From: Butyrivibrio sp. | GTDB lineage: Bacteria > Bacillota > Clostridia > Lachnospirales > Lachnospiraceae | Assembly (NCBI GenBank): GCA_017615275.1 | Contig: JAGAAO010000018.1 | Coordinates: 1-56,628 of the forward strand | Reading direction: 5' to 3' | Length of the DNA: 56,628 bases | Shown here: in pieces, positions 31,836 through 40,502 of the stretch | Position numbering within the stretch: the stretch's first letter is position 1 | Layout of the letters: each line of letters begins with the position of its first letter | Translations under genes and position numbers: made by a program | The notes under the pieces: model-generated | Seen by the model: only the letters and a program-made list of their open reading frames with translations | What the model was told of the DNA's origin: nothing | Database searches by the model: none

Positions 31836-34289
31836 TCATCCCATTACAGCTTCGACTGTATATTCTTTTACGCCTTCTTCGTAAGGAATGATATTTCCGC
31901 TGATTTCTTTGCCGTTAACGACAAGTTTCTTGATTCCCTTCTGAGCACCGTTCTGCTTAACGCTGATGTTATAAGTAGCGCCGCGATATTTTCTGGTGAG
32001 AGTGAAATCGCCGAAATCCGCAGGTACACAAGGATCGATTGAAAGACCGTTGTGTGTTGGATAAACACCCAGAATGTACTGGGAGATATTTACAAATGTC
32101 CATGCAGCTGTTCCTGTAAGCCAGCTGTTCTTGCCCTGTCCGAAGAACTTAGCGTCTCTTCCTGCAACCATCTGTGAATATACATAAGGCTCTGTGCAGT
32201 GAACTTCGCTGATCTCTTCTATATAAGCAGGACATGTCTTCTTGTAGATCTCGAAGGCTCTGTCGCCGTGTCCGAGAACTGTCTCAGCAATTGAAACCCA
32301 AGGATTGTTGTGGCAGAAGATACCGCCGTTCTCCTTGTATCCCGGTGGATATGAACTAACTTCACCGAGTTCTAAGTGATACTTGGTATAAGCAGGCTGT
32401 AAGATCATTACGCCGTACTTTGTATCAAGTCTTTCCTCAACGCTCTTAAGAGCTTTCTCTGCAAGACCTTCCTTAACACCGATTCCTGCAAGAACGCAGA
32501 AGCCCTGAGGCTCGATGAAGATCTGACCTTCTTCACATTCTTTTGAACCGACCTTATTTGAGTTGGCGTCATAAGCTCTTACGAACCATTCGCCGTCCCA
32601 ACCTGCTGTGCAAGCAGCATCGTAAACTTTCTTGATCTCGTCTCTGGCTCTCTTTGCTTCGGCATCGTCACCGAGAAGCTCAGCGAGCTGTGCGTATTCT
32701 TCGCCGTATTTTACGAACATACCTGCGATGAATACAGATTCTGCAACAGGGCCTTCAGAAGGACCGAATGTCTGGAATGATTCACCGGGATGCTCTGAGA
32801 AGCAGTTGAGGTTAAGGCAGTCGTTCCAGTCAGCACGTCCGATAAGAGGAAGACCGTGAGGACCCTTGTGTGTAGCAGTAAAGTTGAATGAGCACTTAAG
32901 GTGATCCATAAGTGTCTTTGCAACGCTCATATCATTATCGAAAGGAACCATTTCTTTCAATATAGAAAGGTCACCTGTTTCTCTTACATATGCGCTTGTA
33001 CCTGCGATGAGCCAAAGCGGATCGTCATTGAATCCGGATCCGATATCTGAGTTACCCTTCTTTGTAAGGGGCTGGTACTGGTGATAAGCGCTTCCGTCCT
33101 GGAACTGGGTAGAAGCGATATCAATGATACGCTGTCTTGCTCTGTCGGGAATAAGGTGTACGAATCCGAGAAGATCCTGACATGAATCTCTGAATCCCAT
33201 TCCACGTCCGATACCTGACTCATAATAAGAAGCAGATCTGGACATGTTGAATGTAACCATACACTGATACTGATTCCAGATATTTACCATGCGGTCAACT
33301 TTCTCATTTGAAGAAGATACGTGGTAAATTCCGAGAAGGTTCTTCCAGTAATCGCCGAGCTCAGCAAGAGCCTTGTCAAAAGCTTCCTCTGTCTTGTAAG
33401 CATCAAGCATTGCGTAAGCAGGTTTCTTGTTGATAACGCCGTATGATTCCCATTTGTCATTTTCGGGATTCTTGATGTAACCGAGAGTGAAGATGAATGT
33501 CTTTGACTCGCCGGGCTTAAGATCGATGTTAATCTGGTGAGCTGCGATAGGTGACCATCCGCTTGCAACAGATCCTGTACATTTTCCTGCTGCTACAACA
33601 TCAGGGCTGTCGGGGCCGTTATATGCTCCGAGGAATGCATCTCTGCTTGTATCGAATCCGTCAACAGCAGTGTTCACACCATATACTGCATAGTGGTTTC
33701 TGCGTTCTCTGTACTCAGTCTTGTGGAAGATTGCAGCGCCGCCGTTTGTAACTTCAACTTCACCTGTGCTCAGGTTACGCTGGAAGTTCTTCATGTCGTC
33801 GTCTGCATTCCACAGGCACCATTCTACATATGAGAAAAGAACAAGCTTAGCGTCTGTATTCTTGTTGTTTGTAACAGTGATCTTAGAAACTTCGCAGTTA
33901 TCATTCATAGGAACGAAAGTAATCAGATCGGCTTTGATATCGGCTTTGGATGATGAGAATTTACTGTATCCCAATCCGTGGCGACATTCGTAACTGTCGA
34001 GTGCTGTTTTAACAGGCTGCCATCCGGGATTCCAGATGATGCTGTTTGCCTTGTCCGTTTCATCCTTAATATAGAAGTACTTACCGTTGTTATCATAAGG
34101 AACATTGTTGTAACGATATCTGGTAAGTCTTAAAAGTTTTGCGTCCTTAAAAAATGTATATCCTCCACAAGTGTTAGATATCAGTGAAAAGAATTCCTTG
34201 TTTCCCAGATAGTTGATCCAGGGAAGAGGAGTCTTGGGCGTAGTGATGACGTACTCACACGCATTGTCGTCAAAATAGCCGAATTTCAT
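31836..34289 (-). CDS. GH94 cellobiose phosphorylase
   Basis: Cytoplasmic phosphorylase of glycoside hydrolase family 94. It splits cellobiose with phosphate into glucose-1-phosphate and glucose, saving ATP in cellulose-fed anaerobes. The 817 residues match the family length. The start [15 protein letters not shown] is typical of cellobiose phosphorylases, and the catalytic Asp lies in [13 protein letters not shown] near residue 370. Other blocks are [12 protein letters not shown] and the C-terminal [11 protein letters not shown]-like segment. CGGAGGT precedes the ATG. A LacI operator sits just downstream of its promoter, and a sugar transporter and LacI regulator are encoded next door. Cellodextrin or another beta-glucoside phosphorolysis remains possible. 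Confidence 0.9.
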   Translation of the reverse strand: MKFGYFDDNACEYVITTPKTPLPWINYLGNKEFFSLISNTCGGYTFFKDAKLLRLTRYRYNNVPYDNNGKYFYIKDETDKANSIIWNPGWQPVKTALDSYECRHGLGYSKFSSSKADIKADLITFVPMNDNCEVSKITVTNNKNTDAKLVLFSYVEWCLWNADDDMKNFQRNLSTGEVEVTNGGAAIFHKTEYRERRNHYAVYGVNTAVDGFDTSRDAFLGAYNGPDSPDVVAAGKCTGSVASGWSPIAAHQINIDLKPGESKTFIFTLGYIKNPENDKWESYGVINKKPAYAMLDAYKTEEAFDKALAELGDYWKNLLGIYHVSSSNEKVDRMVNIWNQYQCMVTFNMSRSASYYESGIGRGMGFRDSCQDLLGFVHLIPDRARQRIIDIASTQFQDGSAYHQYQPLTKKGNSDIGSGFNDDPLWLIAGTSAYVRETGDLSILKEMVPFDNDMSVAKTLMDHLKCSFNFTATHKGPHGLPLIGRADWNDCLNLNCFSEHPGESFQTFGPSEGPVAESVFIAGMFVKYGEEYAQLAELLGDDAEAKRARDEIKKVYDAACTAGWDGEWFVRAYDANSNKVGSKECEEGQIFIEPQGFCVLAGIGVKEGLAEKALKSVEERLDTKYGVMILQPAYTKYHLELGEVSSYPPGYKENGGIFCHNNPWVSIAETVLGHGDRAFEIYKKTCPAYIEEISEVHCTEPYVYSQMVAGRDAKFFGQGKNSWLTGTAAWTFVNISQYILGVYPTHNGLSIDPCVPADFGDFTLTRKYRGATYNISVKQNGAQKGIKKLVVNGKEISGNIIPYEEGVKEYTVEAVMG

Positions 34290-34307
34290 AAATGTAACCT
34301 CCGTTCA

Positions 34308-34321
34308 CTTAAACGTTTAAG
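34308..34321. promoter_or_regulatory. LacI-type operator O1 in the GH94 leader
   Basis: Perfect 14-bp palindrome CTTAAACGTTTAAG with the central CG of LacI-family sites. It lies about 10-20 bp downstream of the predicted GH94 transcription start, where a bound repressor would block elongation. Confidence 0.75.
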
Positions 34322-34336
34322 ATAATTTCTAGTGAC

Positions 34337-34365
34337 ATTATATATGGGTGTCCTCCATATTGCAA
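34337..34365 (-). promoter_or_regulatory. Promoter of the GH94 gene
   Basis: Minus-strand TTGCAA (34360-34365) and TATAAT (34337-34342), spacer 17 bp. Confidence 0.75.
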
Positions 34366-34471
34366 TACAAATATTAAGTGCCAAAATCACGTGCAAACAT
34401 GCATGTTTTATGACTATTGCAGATGAGTTTCCGTGAAACATGCTTGAGTGCTGAAACGACAAGGCATTTTC

Positions 34472-34483
34472 GAAAACGTTTTC
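34472..34483. promoter_or_regulatory. LacI-type operator O2 in the divergent region
   Basis: 12-bp palindrome GAAAACGTTTTC, about midway in the 395-bp gap between GH94 and lacI. The rest of the gap (34366-34600) shows no gene and is AT-rich. Confidence 0.6.
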
Positions 34484-34607
34484 CTAAAATATTAATAAAA
34501 CATGAAGAAAATATAAACAAAATCGGAATTATACATGAAAACGGGGGCTTGAATTTGTAAAAAACAAACAAAGATATGAAAAGTGCACAAAAGAAACGAA
34601 AAGATTG

Positions 34608-34636
34608 TTGATTTCAAAGTCACTATGATGTATATT
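34608..34636 (+). promoter_or_regulatory. Promoter of the lacI-family gene
   Basis: TTGATT (34608-34613) and TATATT (34631-34636), spacer 17 bp. A TATGAT alternative lies at 34624. Confidence 0.5.
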
Positions 34637-34643
34637 TATCGTG

Positions 34644-34657
34644 CGAAAACGATTAAG
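34644..34657. promoter_or_regulatory. LacI-type operator O3 at the lacI start site
   Basis: CGAAAACGATTAAG combines one half-site like O2 and one like O1, and lies at the predicted transcription start of the regulator. This suggests autorepression. Confidence 0.55.
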
Positions 34658-34684
34658 TTCTAAGTGTAAAAGGTATTTGTGAAT

Positions 34685-35710
34685 ATGGCTGAGCGGAACG
34701 TTTCATTAAAAGATATATCCGTTGCCTGCGGGGTGTCGATTGCTACAGTATCCAAGGCACTTAATAATCACAGCGACATAGGCCAGGAAACCAAGGAACA
34801 CGTAAGAGAAGTTGCTGCGAAGTTGGGATATCGCCCAAATGCGGCAGCACAAGCTTTGAAGACCAACAGGACTAACAATATAGGAGTCTTGTTTGTAGAT
34901 GAAGCAAACAGTGGTCTTACGCATGACTATTTCAATCATGTGTTGAACAGTTTCAAGAAAACTGCGGAAGAGAATGGTTTTGACATTACCTTCATTAATG
35001 GAGGTAAGGCGAGAATAAATAATATGTCGTACTTGTCACATGCCATATACAGAGGCTTTGACGGAGTGGTTATCGCATGTGTTGATTTTTCGGATCCCGA
35101 AGTTGAGGAACTGGTTAAGAGCAATATTCCCGTAGTAACCATCGACCATATTTTTTATAACAGAACATCGGTCGTATCTGACAATGTCAATGGAATGAAA
35201 GAGCTTGTACAGTATGTATATGATCAGGGGCACAGAAGAGTTGCTTATGTTCACGGCGCAGGATCATCCGTTACACAGAACAGACTGACAAGTTTTTACA
35301 AGACACTTCAGGAATTGGGAGTGGAGATTCCGGATGAATATGTGGTTGTTTCTCCTTACAGAGATACGGATGCCGCATTTGAAGCAACCAACAAGCTTCT
35401 TGATCTGAAGGAACCGCCGACATGTATTTTTTATCCCGATGACTTTGCCGCACTCGGCGGAATAAATGCAATAAGACAGCGTAATCTCAGAATACCGGAA
35501 GATATTTCGATAGCGGGTTACGACGGACTCGAGATAGCTAAGCGCCTTGCGCCCAGGCTTACGACCGTGGTACAGAATTCTGAGAAGATTGGTGAGATAG
35601 CTGCTACAAAGCTTATCGACCTTATAAATAATCCTAAGGGAACGCTCGTTGAGCAGATTGTTGTTGAAGGAACGCTTGAACCGGGGGAATCTGTAAAGAA
35701 AATCATATGA
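34685..35710 (+). CDS. LacI-family transcriptional regulator
   Basis: It has 341 residues. The N-terminal helix-turn-helix and hinge helix are typical: VSLKDISVACGVSIATVSKALNN, then YRPNAAAQALKTNRTNNIGV. A periplasmic-binding-protein-like sensor domain follows (about 60-341), with the C-terminal AGYDGLEIAKRLAPRLTTV block. It is divergent from the GH94 phosphorylase and upstream of the sugar ABC genes, so it probably senses a beta-glucoside or phosphorylated sugar and controls both. A GTG two codons upstream (34679) is an equally possible start, since AAAAGG lies only a few bases before it. Confidence 0.9.
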   Translation: MAERNVSLKDISVACGVSIATVSKALNNHSDIGQETKEHVREVAAKLGYRPNAAAQALKTNRTNNIGVLFVDEANSGLTHDYFNHVLNSFKKTAEENGFDITFINGGKARINNMSYLSHAIYRGFDGVVIACVDFSDPEVEELVKSNIPVVTIDHIFYNRTSVVSDNVNGMKELVQYVYDQGHRRVAYVHGAGSSVTQNRLTSFYKTLQELGVEIPDEYVVVSPYRDTDAAFEATNKLLDLKEPPTCIFYPDDFAALGGINAIRQRNLRIPEDISIAGYDGLEIAKRLAPRLTTVVQNSEKIGEIAATKLIDLINNPKGTLVEQIVVEGTLEPGESVKKII

Positions 35711-35712
35711 GA

Positions 35713-35737
35713 TTTAAGATGGCGGCGCCATTTTAAA
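35713..35737. promoter_or_regulatory. 25-bp near-palindrome upstream of the binding-protein gene
   Basis: TTTAAGATGGCG and CGCCATTTTAAA flank a single G, with one mismatch. It lies 3 bp after the lacI stop and about 40 bp before the sugar-binding-protein start. It may be an operator or a compact hairpin; it lacks the AAACGTTT core of the LacI sites. Confidence 0.45.
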
Positions 35738-35778
35738 CAACATAACTATCATTACATAAAAGAATGGGAGGTATATTT

Positions 35779-37188
35779 ATGAAGAAAAGAGTACTTGGCG
35801 TACTTCTTTCTGCAACAATGATTGCAGGAATGCTTTCAGCATGTGGTGCACCTAAGGCAGATGCCCCTGCCACAACAGACGCTACTGCAACAGAGGCTGG
35901 CGCAGAAGGCGCAGCACCAGATGCAGCTCAGACAGTTGTAGCAGATGACGGAAAGGTTCTCAACGTTTATTGTTGGAACGACGAATTCCAGAGAAGAGTA
36001 AAGGATCATTATCCTGGATACACTGAGGTAGACGCTACTACAGGAACAATCGGTGATGTTACTGTAAAGTGGTTCATCACTCCCAGTGATAACAACGCAT
36101 ATCAGAACAACCTTGATGAGACTCTTTTGAAGCAGGCTGATGCAGCAGCAGATGACAAGATTGATATTTTCCTTGTTGAGGCTGACTATGCACTTAAGTA
36201 TGTAGATGAAGACGTAACTCTTCCGGTTTCAGATCTTGGTATCGCAGATGCAGATCTTGCTAACCAGTATAAGTACACACAGGATGTTATGACATCTCAG
36301 GATGGAAAGCTTAAGGGCCTTTCATGGCAGGGATGCCCCGGTGTTCTTATTTACAACCGTGAGGCTGCAAAGGAAGTTCTCGGATCAGACGATCCTGCAG
36401 AAGTTCAGAAGGCTGTTGCTGATTGGGATACATTCTCTAAGACAGCTGAGCAGATGAAGGCTAAGGGATACAGCATGACAGCAACAACCAACGATGCTTA
36501 CCGTGTATTCTCTAACAACGTTTCAGGCAAGTGGGTACAGGACGGCAAGGTTGTTATCGACGACAACATCATGAAGTGGGTTGAGATGTCAAAGGCTATG
36601 GTTGATGCAGGACAGGTTAGATCAACAGCTGACCTTTGGGGCGATGACTGGAAGAAGGGATTCTTCCCTGACGGAAAGGTATTCTGCTACTTTGGACCAG
36701 CTTGGCTCATCAACTTCTGTATGGCTGCTGATGAAGCAGGATCAATCGCTAATGCAGGCGGTTGGGGTGCAACAGAGGGACCTCAGGGATTCTTCTGGGG
36801 CGGAACATGGATCTGCGCAGCTAACGGAACAGACAATGCCGGACTTATCGCAGATATCATGAAACAGCTCACAACAAACAAGGATATCATGCTTGATATC
36901 GTTGCTAAGGACAGTGACTTCGTAAACAACAAGCCTGCAATGGAAGAGGCTGCTGCTAAGGATGAGTATGCATTCGATGTATTCGGTGGACAGAATCCTC
37001 TTGCTATGTTCTGCAAGGGTGCTGAGAACTGCGACCTTTCAAACCAGAGCCCTTACGATCAGGGATGTAACGAAGAGTTCCAGAAGGCTATGAAGAACTA
37101 CTTCGACGGAAACGCTACACTTGACGATGCTCTTGCAATGTTCAAGAAGGCTATCGTTGAGAAGTATCCTGAATTAAAGGCTGAGTAA
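35779..37188 (+). CDS. Sugar ABC transporter substrate-binding lipoprotein
   Basis: Extracytoplasmic solute-binding protein (family 1) of 469 residues, starting at ATG 35779 behind GGGAGGT. A lipoprotein signal peptide ends in the lipobox LSAC with C22 as the lipidated residue. A low-complexity Ala/Thr/Asp linker (about 23-55) precedes the two-lobed binding domain (LNVYCWNDEFQRRVKDHYPG onwards). The context with a GH94 phosphorylase suggests cellobiose or cello-oligosaccharide as ligand, which is inference. It heads the transporter unit, and a stem-loop separates it from the permeases. Confidence 0.92.
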   Translation: MKKRVLGVLLSATMIAGMLSACGAPKADAPATTDATATEAGAEGAAPDAAQTVVADDGKVLNVYCWNDEFQRRVKDHYPGYTEVDATTGTIGDVTVKWFITPSDNNAYQNNLDETLLKQADAAADDKIDIFLVEADYALKYVDEDVTLPVSDLGIADADLANQYKYTQDVMTSQDGKLKGLSWQGCPGVLIYNREAAKEVLGSDDPAEVQKAVADWDTFSKTAEQMKAKGYSMTATTNDAYRVFSNNVSGKWVQDGKVVIDDNIMKWVEMSKAMVDAGQVRSTADLWGDDWKKGFFPDGKVFCYFGPAWLINFCMAADEAGSIANAGGWGATEGPQGFFWGGTWICAANGTDNAGLIADIMKQLTTNKDIMLDIVAKDSDFVNNKPAMEEAAAKDEYAFDVFGGQNPLAMFCKGAENCDLSNQSPYDQGCNEEFQKAMKNYFDGNATLDDALAMFKKAIVEKYPELKAE

Positions 37189-37210
37189 TACAGCAATAAA
37201 AAAGTTTTAA

Positions 37211-37250
37211 GATCATTGTGGGGCGTGTTGTTCACAATGCGCCCCATAAA
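37211..37250 (+). promoter_or_regulatory. Stem-loop between binding protein and permease genes
   Basis: TGGGGCG (37219-37225) pairs with CGCCCCA (37240-37246), extended inward by wobble pairs and TTG/CAA. An alternative pairing, CATTGTG (37214-37220) with CACAATG (37233-37239), overlaps it. No U-run follows. Such hairpins commonly protect the mRNA end or attenuate, raising binding protein over permease levels. Confidence 0.6.
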
Positions 37251-37275
37251 TATATTTTAGAAAAGGGTAAGGGGT

Positions 37276-38184
37276 ATGAAAAAGAAAAGTAAAGTGGTCA
37301 GCTATAATAAGTGGGGCTACATTTTCCTTATTCCGTTCGTGGTAATTTATTTGTTATTCCAGATGATTCCACTTGTATCAACAATTTATAATTCGTTTTT
37401 TGAAAACTACCGTTCAGGTTTGAAACAGATTGGTCCTAATTTTGTTGGGATAGAGAATTATATAACGATAATTACAAACGGAGATCTTCCTACATATTTA
37501 AAAAACACTTTGATAATGTGGATTATGGGCTTTGTTCCTCAGATTGTTCTTTCACTTTTGCTTGGAGCATGGTTTACAGATCCTTCACTGAGATTAAAGG
37601 CACAGGGATTTTTTAAGACAATTATTTATCTTCCCAATTTGATCATGGCGTCAGCTTTTGCAATGCTGTTCTTTACGTTGTTTTCAATCTCTGGACCTAT
37701 CAATTCTATGATGGTTCAGGCGGAAATTTTTAAAGAAGCTTATGATTTTATGTCACATGTATGGTCAGTGCGTAGCTTGGTTGCATTTATGAACTGCCTT
37801 ATGTGGTTTGGAAATACGACAATTCTTTTGATGGCCGGAATGCTCGGCATCGATCCTGCGCTTTTTGAAGCAGCTCAGGTTGATGGTGCTACGGCTACTC
37901 AAATTTTTTATAAAATTACATTGCCTTTGTTAAAGCCGATTCTTATATATGTAATGATCACATCATTGATCGGCGGACTCCAGATGTTCGATGTACCTCA
38001 GATTCTTACAAATGGTACCGGTGACCCGATGAGATCTTCTATGACTTTGATCATGTATCTTAATAAGCACTTGTATAGTAAGAACTATGGTCTTGGCGGA
38101 GCTCTTTCGGTATTTATGTTTATTATTACCGGTATACTCAGCTTGCTTGTATTCAAGTTTACTGCAAGTGAAGAGAAGAATTGA
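37276..38184 (+). CDS. Sugar ABC transporter permease (MalF type)
   Basis: Inner-membrane permease of 302 residues with six hydrophobic segments, beginning YIFLIPFVVIYLLFQMIPLV. The coupling EAA loop is EAAQVDGATATQIFYKITLP near residue 197. It pairs with the second permease 14 bp downstream. No ABC ATPase gene is in the locus, so a shared MsmX-like ATPase encoded elsewhere is expected. Confidence 0.92.
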   Translation: MKKKSKVVSYNKWGYIFLIPFVVIYLLFQMIPLVSTIYNSFFENYRSGLKQIGPNFVGIENYITIITNGDLPTYLKNTLIMWIMGFVPQIVLSLLLGAWFTDPSLRLKAQGFFKTIIYLPNLIMASAFAMLFFTLFSISGPINSMMVQAEIFKEAYDFMSHVWSVRSLVAFMNCLMWFGNTTILLMAGMLGIDPALFEAAQVDGATATQIFYKITLPLLKPILIYVMITSLIGGLQMFDVPQILTNGTGDPMRSSMTLIMYLNKHLYSKNYGLGGALSVFMFIITGILSLLVFKFTASEEKN

Positions 38185-38198
38185 TTTGGAGGCAGACA

Positions 38199-39074
38199 AT
38201 GGAAGAAAATAGAATTGCGATGGCCGGACAGAGCGATACCGGCGCATCGGTTCACGTTAGACGTGTGATAGCTTATTTAGTGCTGATTTTGATATCATTT
38301 ATCTGCCTTTTCTGGTTCTATGTATTGTTTATAAATTCAACCAGATCAAATGCAGAACTTACAAGAGGTTTTACACCGTTCCCAAGTGGCAACCTGCTGA
38401 TAAACTGGAAAAACCTTGTAGCGGGAACATTGCCTATATTTAACGGTTTGTTCAACTCACTTTTTGTAGCAACACTTACTGCAGTTATGGCGACATATTT
38501 CTCAACTATGACTGCATATGCGATACATGCTTATGATTTTAAGTTCAAGAAGCAGATCTTTACCTTTATCCTGATGGTAATGATGATTCCCACACAGGTA
38601 ACTGCTCTTGGTTTCTTACAGCTTATAGGAAAAATGAAATTGGATGACAGTTTTATTCCGCTGATTGTTCCTGCTGTTGCTTCACCTGCGGTATTTTTCT
38701 ATATGAAGCAATACATGGATTCAACACTTCCTCTTTCACTTGTAGAGGCTGCAAGAATTGACGGTTCAACAGAATGGGGCACATTCAACAAGATCGTTGT
38801 TCCCCTTATGAAACCCGCTATTGCGGTTCAGGCGATCTTTAGTTTTGTACAGAGCTGGAATAACTACTTTGTTCCTGCACTTGTGCTTCATACTGACACG
38901 AAGAAGACACTTCCCATTCTTATAGCTCAGCTTCGTAGTGCTGACTGGCTTAAGTTTGATATGGGACAGGTTTATATAATGATCACATACTCTATTTTCC
39001 CTGTTATCATTGTATATCTTCTTCTTTCCAGATACATTGTCGGCGGAGTTACGCTCGGCGGTGTAAAAGGATAA
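38199..39074 (+). CDS. Sugar ABC transporter permease (MalG type)
   Basis: Second permease, 291 residues, starting at ATG 38199 behind TTGGAGG. Six hydrophobic segments; the EAA loop is EAARIDGSTEWGTFNKIVVP near residue 185. It ends in the usual GGVTLGGVKG of MalG-type permeases, which marks the true C-terminus. Last gene of the transporter unit. Confidence 0.92.
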   Translation: MEENRIAMAGQSDTGASVHVRRVIAYLVLILISFICLFWFYVLFINSTRSNAELTRGFTPFPSGNLLINWKNLVAGTLPIFNGLFNSLFVATLTAVMATYFSTMTAYAIHAYDFKFKKQIFTFILMVMMIPTQVTALGFLQLIGKMKLDDSFIPLIVPAVASPAVFFYMKQYMDSTLPLSLVEAARIDGSTEWGTFNKIVVPLMKPAIAVQAIFSFVQSWNNYFVPALVLHTDTKKTLPILIAQLRSADWLKFDMGQVYIMITYSIFPVIIVYLLLSRYIVGGVTLGGVKG

Positions 39075-39150
39075 CTGACTTAGTTAATTACCTTTCTTCA
39101 TCTTGCTTGTCCGCGAGGTGAAGATACTCTTTCCTTTTATAAGCGTTATG

Positions 39151-39186
39151 AAAAGTCATGGTATTCCCCATACCATGGCTTTTCGA
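39151..39186 (+). terminator. Terminator after the transporter operon
   Basis: 14-bp stem AAAAGTCATGGTAT / ATACCATGGCTTTT with a 5-nt loop; the arm itself ends in TTTT. A second GC-rich hairpin (ATAGCCCGTAG / CTGCGGGCTAT) follows at about 39199-39226. Confidence 0.75.
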
Positions 39187-39303
39187 CTGCCAGAGAGATA
39201 GCCCGTAGTGCCAGCTGCGGGCTATTTCGCATGTCTGGGGGATTCAGCCGCAGATGAATCACACCGTCACAAGTCACTTCAAGCTTTCGGCTGTATTCCT
39301 TAA

Positions 39304-39444
39304 CTGTGGTCTAGGGATAAGCTTGCATGCGATATAAGTGTCTTATCAAATTTTTGTGGAACAGGCCCTGCAGAGGATTTGTTCTGGTCTGAATGGGATG
39401 GAAATGAGATAAATATAAACAATATAGAAAAAACAGCTAAATGA
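39304..39444 (+). pseudogene. Possible remnant of a protein-coding gene
   Basis: A 46-codon open stretch without a usual start codon, directly behind a TAA, reads like real protein: CDISVLSNFCGTGPAEDL, FWSEWDGNEININNIEKTAK and then TGA. I do not recognise it. It may be the broken 3' end of a decayed gene. Its stop codon lies within the 16-bp inverted repeat that follows. The rest of 39187-39547 shows only hairpins and no gene. Confidence 0.3.
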
Positions 39445-39461
39445 GTCATTTAGCTGTTTTT
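39429..39461. terminator. Bidirectional terminator upstream of the UbiA gene end
   Basis: A perfect inverted repeat with 16-bp arms, AAAAACAGCTAAATGA and TCATTTAGCTGTTTTT, around a single G. T-runs flank both sides, so it can end transcripts from either direction. Confidence 0.85.
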
Positions 39462-39547
39462 GATATTTAGCGAAGTGCGACGTAGACGAACACAAACTTT
39501 TTCAGATATATGCCCATCAACGCCCTGAATGCGAATTATACGCTATA

Positions 39548-40480
39548 TCAGAAGTTTAACCCTACGAGAGCCTTTGTGGTCAGGACGTGCAGTGAATCGA
39601 TATTTACAAAGGTGAAGATACCGAATACTACTATTATGATAAGCACAAGAAACATTAGATGCTTCTCTTTGAAGAGCTTCTCAGGTCTCTGCACCGCCGA
39701 ATCCGGATCAAGTGCCATTCCTATGTAGTAAGAGAAGAGAAGGAATAACAAAGGCATGCACAGAAGATATTCTATACGGTACTTAATAAGGAATACGCCC
39801 AAACAAAATGTTGATATAAGAGCGTAGAACAATGCTGATGTAAGGAGAGTTTTCTCTGTGTAATTCTTAAATGAACGTCTGTAAAGACCTGCAACTTCGG
39901 GATCACCGATCATTCTGTACTCAGCAAAACGCTTTGTCGCCATGAGGAAAGCACCTGCCATCCAATAACCTATGAGAATACTTGAAGGCGGTACGGATGC
40001 ATCTGTTATGACGAACCAGCCCATCATAAGACGGAGCATATTGTTTACTGACTCGGATATAACATCGAAATAAGCTATATCTTTTGTTCTGATGGGTTTA
40101 ACGTTGTACAGGACGCCCATGATAAGAAGAACAAGTGAAGTCAGAAGGAACGGTATGTTCACAAGAAGAGACAATAATACTCCGGCGGCGATAAGTCCAA
40201 CATACTCTGCCATAACAATCGAGAATTTCATATTTGCCGTTACGACGGGTCTGTTCTTTTTGGTGGGGTGAAATTTGTCGAACGGTGCATCTAACCACTC
40301 ATTTATTACATAATTGGCGCTCGCAATCATACATGTTGCAAAGAAAGCGATTATAAGTTTAATGATGTTTATGTCATCAAGTTCAAATTCAGTTAGCAGA
40401 AGAGCGATTGCAACTCCCGGCATGATGAAAAGGTTTTTGATCCAGTGATCGGGTCTTGCGATTTTTACGTAATTTTTCAT
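39548..40480 (-). CDS. UbiA-family prenyltransferase, decaprenyl-phosphate phosphoribosyltransferase-like
   Basis: Membrane prenyltransferase, 310 residues, with about nine hydrophobic segments. The Asp-rich site is NEWLDAPFDKFHPTKKNRPV near residue 59, closest in pattern to the UbiA branch that transfers phosphoribose to decaprenyl phosphate (HPTK and RPV). The second motif is near YFDVISESVNNMLR. That branch makes precursors of cell-surface arabinan in actinobacteria; the product here is unknown. It lies 22 bp after the large membrane protein gene, so the two probably work together in making a lipid-linked surface sugar. Confidence 0.78.
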   Translation of the reverse strand: MKNYVKIARPDHWIKNLFIMPGVAIALLLTEFELDDINIIKLIIAFFATCMIASANYVINEWLDAPFDKFHPTKKNRPVVTANMKFSIVMAEYVGLIAAGVLLSLLVNIPFLLTSLVLLIMGVLYNVKPIRTKDIAYFDVISESVNNMLRLMMGWFVITDASVPPSSILIGYWMAGAFLMATKRFAEYRMIGDPEVAGLYRRSFKNYTEKTLLTSALFYALISTFCLGVFLIKYRIEYLLCMPLLFLLFSYYIGMALDPDSAVQRPEKLFKEKHLMFLVLIIIVVFGIFTFVNIDSLHVLTTKALVGLNF

Positions 40481-40502
40481 GAATGGTCCATCTCCGTGTT
40501 GA

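Noticed and set aside
31794-32042. 82-residue plus-strand frame over the end of the GH94 gene
   Set aside because: Shadow of the phosphorylase reading frame on the other strand.
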